Assembly: GCA_963921425.1 (NCBI GenBank)
Contig: OY992832.1
Coordinates: 7,874,001-7,938,000 of the forward strand
From: Dryas octopetala
Taxonomy: Eukaryota; Streptophyta; Magnoliopsida; Rosales; Rosaceae
Reading direction: 5' to 3'
Length of the DNA stretch: 64,000 bases
The notes under the pieces were generated by a model. The model was not told the DNA's origin. It searched no databases and saw only the letters and a program-made list of their open reading frames with translations. A program made the translations under genes and the position numbers. This document shows positions 60,079-64,000 of this stretch, piece by piece; position 1 is the stretch's first letter; each line of letters opens with the position of its first letter.

Positions 60079-60233
60079 TCATGAAGAAATAAAAAATAGC
60101 AGATAACTTTACAACCCACATTCCAGCAGCATGTATGCTGACATACTTTGATTTTACAAGGAACTGACTCAAACTGAAACAAAATACAATTCAATACACA
60201 ATCACTAGGAAGGACAAGTTGTACGTCAATAAG

Positions 60234-62277
60234 TTATCGCCCAGCATCATAAGGCTTTAACATTTGGGCATGAGTTTGCATGCTGCTGTCATACTCAACA
60301 GTATTGGTTATAATATTACTACTAGAACCACCATCATCCCCTTCATCTTTAACATCCACAACGTAAGCGTTTAAATTAGGTGACCCAAGCAAGTGGTCGG
60401 TGTCTTTGGGAGATCGTTTGAAATCAGCCTTACCCCCACCTGCATGCTCTGCCATATCTCTACATAGCCCCTCGAGCTCCAAGGATACTGTTCTCATCGT
60501 AGGCCTTTCCTCCCCTTTTAACCTCAAACATCTTTTTGCCAGATCCGCCACTTTTTCAACAGTCTCAAAATTCCCCTCCTTGACTATTTCAGCGTCAAGA
60601 ATTTGACCCAAGCGACCCCCTTCCACTGAACAAACAAAGAAGTTTGCAAGGTTTCTCTCTGCCTCAGGCTTTTGAAAAGAAAGTGCCTTTTGGCTTGTTA
60701 GTAGCTCCACTAGGACAACTCCAAAACTATAAACGTCACTCTTTTCTGTAAGTGTGTTTGATTGAAGATATTCAGGGTCTAGGTATCCGAGTGTCCCTTG
60801 CACCAAAGTTGATAGTTGATTTTGATCTTCTGGAACCAATCGTGAAGCTCCAAAGTCCGACACTTTAGCCGTGTAATCCTTGTCTAATAGTATGTTCGTT
60901 GCTTTAACATCTCTGTGTATGATTTGCAAGGAAGTGGAGTAGTGTAAGTATGCTAGTGCTTCTGCAGTATCTGCTGCTATATTCAATCGCAATTCCAATG
61001 AAAGTGGTGGTGGCCCTGCCTTGCCGTCTTTTCTATGAATGTGATCGTAAAGAGTGCCATTGGTGATGTACTCGTAAACTAGTAAAGGTGTTGGGGTCTC
61101 TAAACAACAACCCAACAACCGAACAACATTTCTGTGGCTGATTTGAGAAAGAACAATCACCTCATTAACAAACTGATTACTCTGGGCTGGGGCAGCATTA
61201 ATTTTGGATTTCTTTATTGCAACCACTTTTTCATCTGAGAGTATTCCTTTGTAAACTGTTCCATAAGCTCCTTCACCAATTTTTCCACTTACATGGTAAT
61301 TGTTTGTGGCCTTTTTTAGTTCTTCTTCAGTAAAGATTCTGGCTGCTGTCTCAACAGATCCATCGTAACTTGCCAGTTGTTGTTTTAAAAGTAAGCCACC
61401 ATTTTGTTTAAAGTACTTGTCTTGAAGTTTCTTGAACTTTCTTCTCTTCATTCCACAATATATCCAAAAAATTGCAACCAGTAAAACAAAGAAACTCACA
61501 ATGATACCTGCACATAATTTAAATATCACAACCACTTTAATTTGATTTATATAATTTAATTACTTATATAAGTAAATATCATGGCATGGGGCTGAATGTA
61601 AAAAATAGATAAGAGAATAGTAAATCTTGCTTTTATTTTTTCTTCTTGAGCTTCAAAGGTTTGACTATAATAAGAATAAATATTATCATATGTATCACAG
61701 TGAAATGGATACATTTGGGTCTTCCTAAGTAATGTTATATTTTGTAATCAATCTTCTTAATGTAACATGTACTGGATCAATTTAGGTTAGAGTTTTGGAT
61801 CCAAAAGTAGCACAAATAAAATAAATGGATTTTCAGATCCGGTCCCTAGTTTTACTGTTCACTGACATATATAGTATTAGTTTCACCATCTGTTCTCAGA
61901 AAAGCTTTTTGATCTATTTACCATATTTATGTTTGCTTTACTAAGCCGTCATACAAGCACTAAGCAATTTCATGTTATAGGACACTTGTTAATATGTAAA
62001 TAGCTAGGTAGCTGGTACATACCCAATGAAATTTTCAGGGAAGTGTTCTTTGATGTGGAATTGTTTTTTACGCAAGTCGTCGTGTTTTCCTTTCTGTACC
62101 CTTTGAGACATGAACAAGAGAAATTTGCAGGTAAATTTATGCAAGTTCCATTACTGCAAGGGTTTGACTTGCACTCATCTATATCTGAAAAGAGATCAGG
62201 AAAACCATACATCACAAGTCAATCCGGTAAAATCCCAAGTTTGAGCTTTAATTTCCAGCTGCAACAACTAACATATT

Positions 62278-62315
<38 letters not shown>

Positions 62316-63284
62316 AATAAGAGATGCATATATTTATATATTTGATGTGTCTAGGAGATAATCACCATGGCAACCGCCTGGGAGGTATGGGTTCCCTTCG
62401 TAACCTGGCAAGCACTGGCAGATATAACCATTCCGATTTTGGGGGTTGACACACTTGCTATTTCCCTTGCATGCAAAATCCTGCCGCTTTTCAGCTTCAT
62501 TACATGGGTCTGACTCAACCCCAATTGCCCAATTAAGAACCATTGGAAGCTGTTCTATGTTGCTCAGTTGTTGAAAACTTGTATTGGAGAATGTGAACTG
62601 GTCATCTTCCACAATGAAGGCGTAGCTACAGGGGTTAAAGTCCCATATATTTGTATGATTGTTATAGCTACTCAGTGTCACAGTACGATTTTTTAGTCCA
62701 ATGGGGATGTTAGTTTGGCAACACCCAACGCCAGAGCAAGAGTCCTGATCAACACTGCTGAGGTTGTTGCACACGGACATGCAGCCGGTTATGAACTCTT
62801 CTTCGCCTCGGAAGCCTTGGAAAATTGCATAAGTGTCACAGCCAACGGCAATGAACTTGTTTTTGGTATCTGATATGGTGAAAGGAGCTGGCACCCTTAG
62901 GTAAGGGCTGTTGTTGTCCGTTTGCAGAGCGTTTTCGTCATAACAATCTTTGGCTACGTACTGTAATATCTTCATCTCAGCCTCATTAAGGGAGAAGTTA
63001 GTAGCAATGATACCACTACCCACCCAGTCTGCTTTTGGCCATGGGGGGTCAATGGTATCGTTACATACGATTTCAAAGAAGTTATCTCCCTGTGGCAGGT
63101 GGCAACCATCACCTATGCCAAATGGATATGGGATTGTGAGATTACCGCAGCGCTCAGTGCAGCCAGGCAGGGCTTGAGGCAGGGATTGAGCTGCTGTCGT
63201 TGTTGCAGCCGCTAATATTAACGCCAGTAGTACTGATCCCACCAAAGAGAGTTGTAGAACAAGCATCCTCCCAAGTAAGGCCAT
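60234..63284 (-). CDS. WAK-D: wall-associated receptor-like kinase, 3 exons
   Basis: Exons 63284-62366, 62184-62023 and 61507-60234 (phases 1 and 1) total 2355 bp, 784 residues. Signal peptide MALLGRMLVLQLSLVGSVLL; galacturonan-binding motif CGNLTIPYPFGIGDGCHL; EGF repeat ends GYEGNPYLPGGCH; EGF_CA exon DIDECKSNPCSNGTCINLPA; membrane helix IIVSFFVLLVAIFWIYCG; kinase with a two- to three-residue insertion before the Gly loop (HVSGKIGEGAYGTVYKG), then VAIKK, HRDVK, DFG and GYLDPEY. It is the most divergent kinase of the four, while its ectodomain is closest to WAK-A. It starts at the first ATG after a TATA box 105 bp upstream. Intron 2 has no large insertion. Confidence 0.93.
62280..62314. repeat. 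(AT)n(GT)n microsatellite in intron 1 of WAK-D
   Basis: About six AT units followed by about eleven GT units. Confidence 0.9.
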
Positions 63285-63387
63285 GGCACCTCTACTACTT
63301 CAATTAACTCCTTCTAGTAATTAAGTGGAATATTGCTACAAATATTTGTATTGCTTATGAGTAAAGTAAGTGGTTGCTTGCATGGTC

Positions 63388-63393
63388 TTTTAT
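63388..63393 (-). promoter_or_regulatory. TATA box of WAK-D (TATAAA)
   Basis: CTATAAAAGACCATGC on the minus strand, about 105 bp upstream of the WAK-D ATG. The same block (GGCCCTATAAGACCATGC) occurs upstream of WAK-C and in degenerate form upstream of WAK-B. Confidence 0.6.
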
Positions 63394-64000
63394 AGGGCCT
63401 CATGGTCAAGGGGTTAGGGGAAATGTCTTCCTCCATAGTCAATAGACTCCATACGTACTTATCTGTCTGTTCCAATGTTCCTGTATCATGTTGAAGTCGT
63501 CTCTATTATTTAATTGCTGTTTGCAGAGGAAATCCCACTTGTTTATACTCAATAAGCCCACTTGGTTATGCCAATTGCCAATAAGCCAAGGGGCATTTTT
63601 TTTTTTTTCCATTTCCTGTAAATAAGCGCAAAGTCAAGCACAAGCAAGAGATCAAGTGGGATTACCAATTGAGTTTCTATTAATCATGCAATAAGAAAAA
63701 AAAATAGATTTATGTGTTTTTTTCTTTATCTAAGCACTGCTTTCTTAATTATTAACTGTGATTTAGTGTATATAATATACTTGTGTGATTTCTTGCTCAG
63801 CAGAACAGAGTATATATAACCAACTGTTGGCGCCAAAACCCGCTTGAACTTTGAAGTCTTCGAGAACAACCAAGCTGAGCTGGGTAAGTGGTAATTGGAT
63901 CATCCATGGAAAAGATATTTCGGGGTTTTCAGAATAGCACGGATTTCTGATGCAGTTGGGCCTTTTCATCAGGCAATCAATCGTAAAGCCCATGAAACGG
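63394..64000. other. WAK-D upstream region; no gene recognised
   Basis: Contains decayed copies of the WAK flank block (TAATGCC/CAATAAGCCCACTTGG; CAAAGTCAAGCACAAGC) shared with 55910-56060. From about 63770 the sequence is not repeated elsewhere in the window; it holds a 10-bp palindrome TTGGCGCCAA and no supportable gene. Confidence 0.4.

Noticed and set aside
63833-63860. TTGGCGCCAAAACCC as a possible retrotransposon primer-binding site or E2F site
   Set aside because: No LTR end, no matching downstream gag/pol frame and no second LTR in the window. A 10-bp palindrome alone is not enough.

Overview
The window is nuclear DNA from a flowering plant, most likely a eudicot. It is AT-rich, with GT-AG introns, poly(A)-type downstream signals, large plant DNA transposons and a tandem family of wall-associated receptor kinases (WAKs). 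The species cannot be named from the sequence alone. No rRNA, tRNA or CRISPR array was seen.

Layout. 1-3474 is the right part of a Mutator-like (MULE) element. It carries an intact four-exon plant mobile domain (PMD) gene on the minus strand and the 3' end of a second, convergent gene. 3475-19340 is a graveyard of WAK 5' ends. It holds at least six copies of the WAK leader and first exon with the rest of the gene missing, one WAK 3'-end remnant, a nine-copy tandem array of a ~254-bp WAK 5'-flank unit (11759-14036), and a 1.7-kb segment present twice (8668-10338 and 14956-18425). The second copy of that segment is split by a CACTA-type transposon carrying part of a TMEM147-like gene. 20050-22233 is a non-autonomous hAT element with an exact 8-bp target duplication. 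23529-28524 is a 5-kb CACTA-type element carrying exons that look like an ARF-GAP gene, a mitochondrial NADH-cytochrome b5 reductase gene and an O-fucosyltransferase-like (MSR) gene.

28949-63284 holds four intact WAK genes, all on the minus strand, called here WAK-A (28949-35608), WAK-B (40797-45801), WAK-C (51555-55330) and WAK-D (60234-63284). Each has three exons: signal peptide with galacturonan-binding domain and an EGF-like repeat; a calcium-binding-type EGF repeat; and a transmembrane segment with a Ser/Thr kinase. In every gene the summed exon length is a multiple of three (777, 768, 785 and 784 residues). They are separated by repeated 5'-flank blocks, foldback elements and a second WAK 3' remnant (48783-48893). 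Intron 2 of WAK-A is enlarged by a third CACTA-type element (30675-34257), and intron 2 of WAK-C by a 201-bp MITE.

The family evolved by tandem duplication, truncation and apparent exon exchange. A, B and C share nearly the same kinase exon, while their extracellular exons fall into A/D-like and B/C-like groups. The most unusual parts are the multi-gene-capturing CACTA elements, the satellite-like amplification of a WAK promoter region, and the series of nine short palindromes upstream of the PMD gene.
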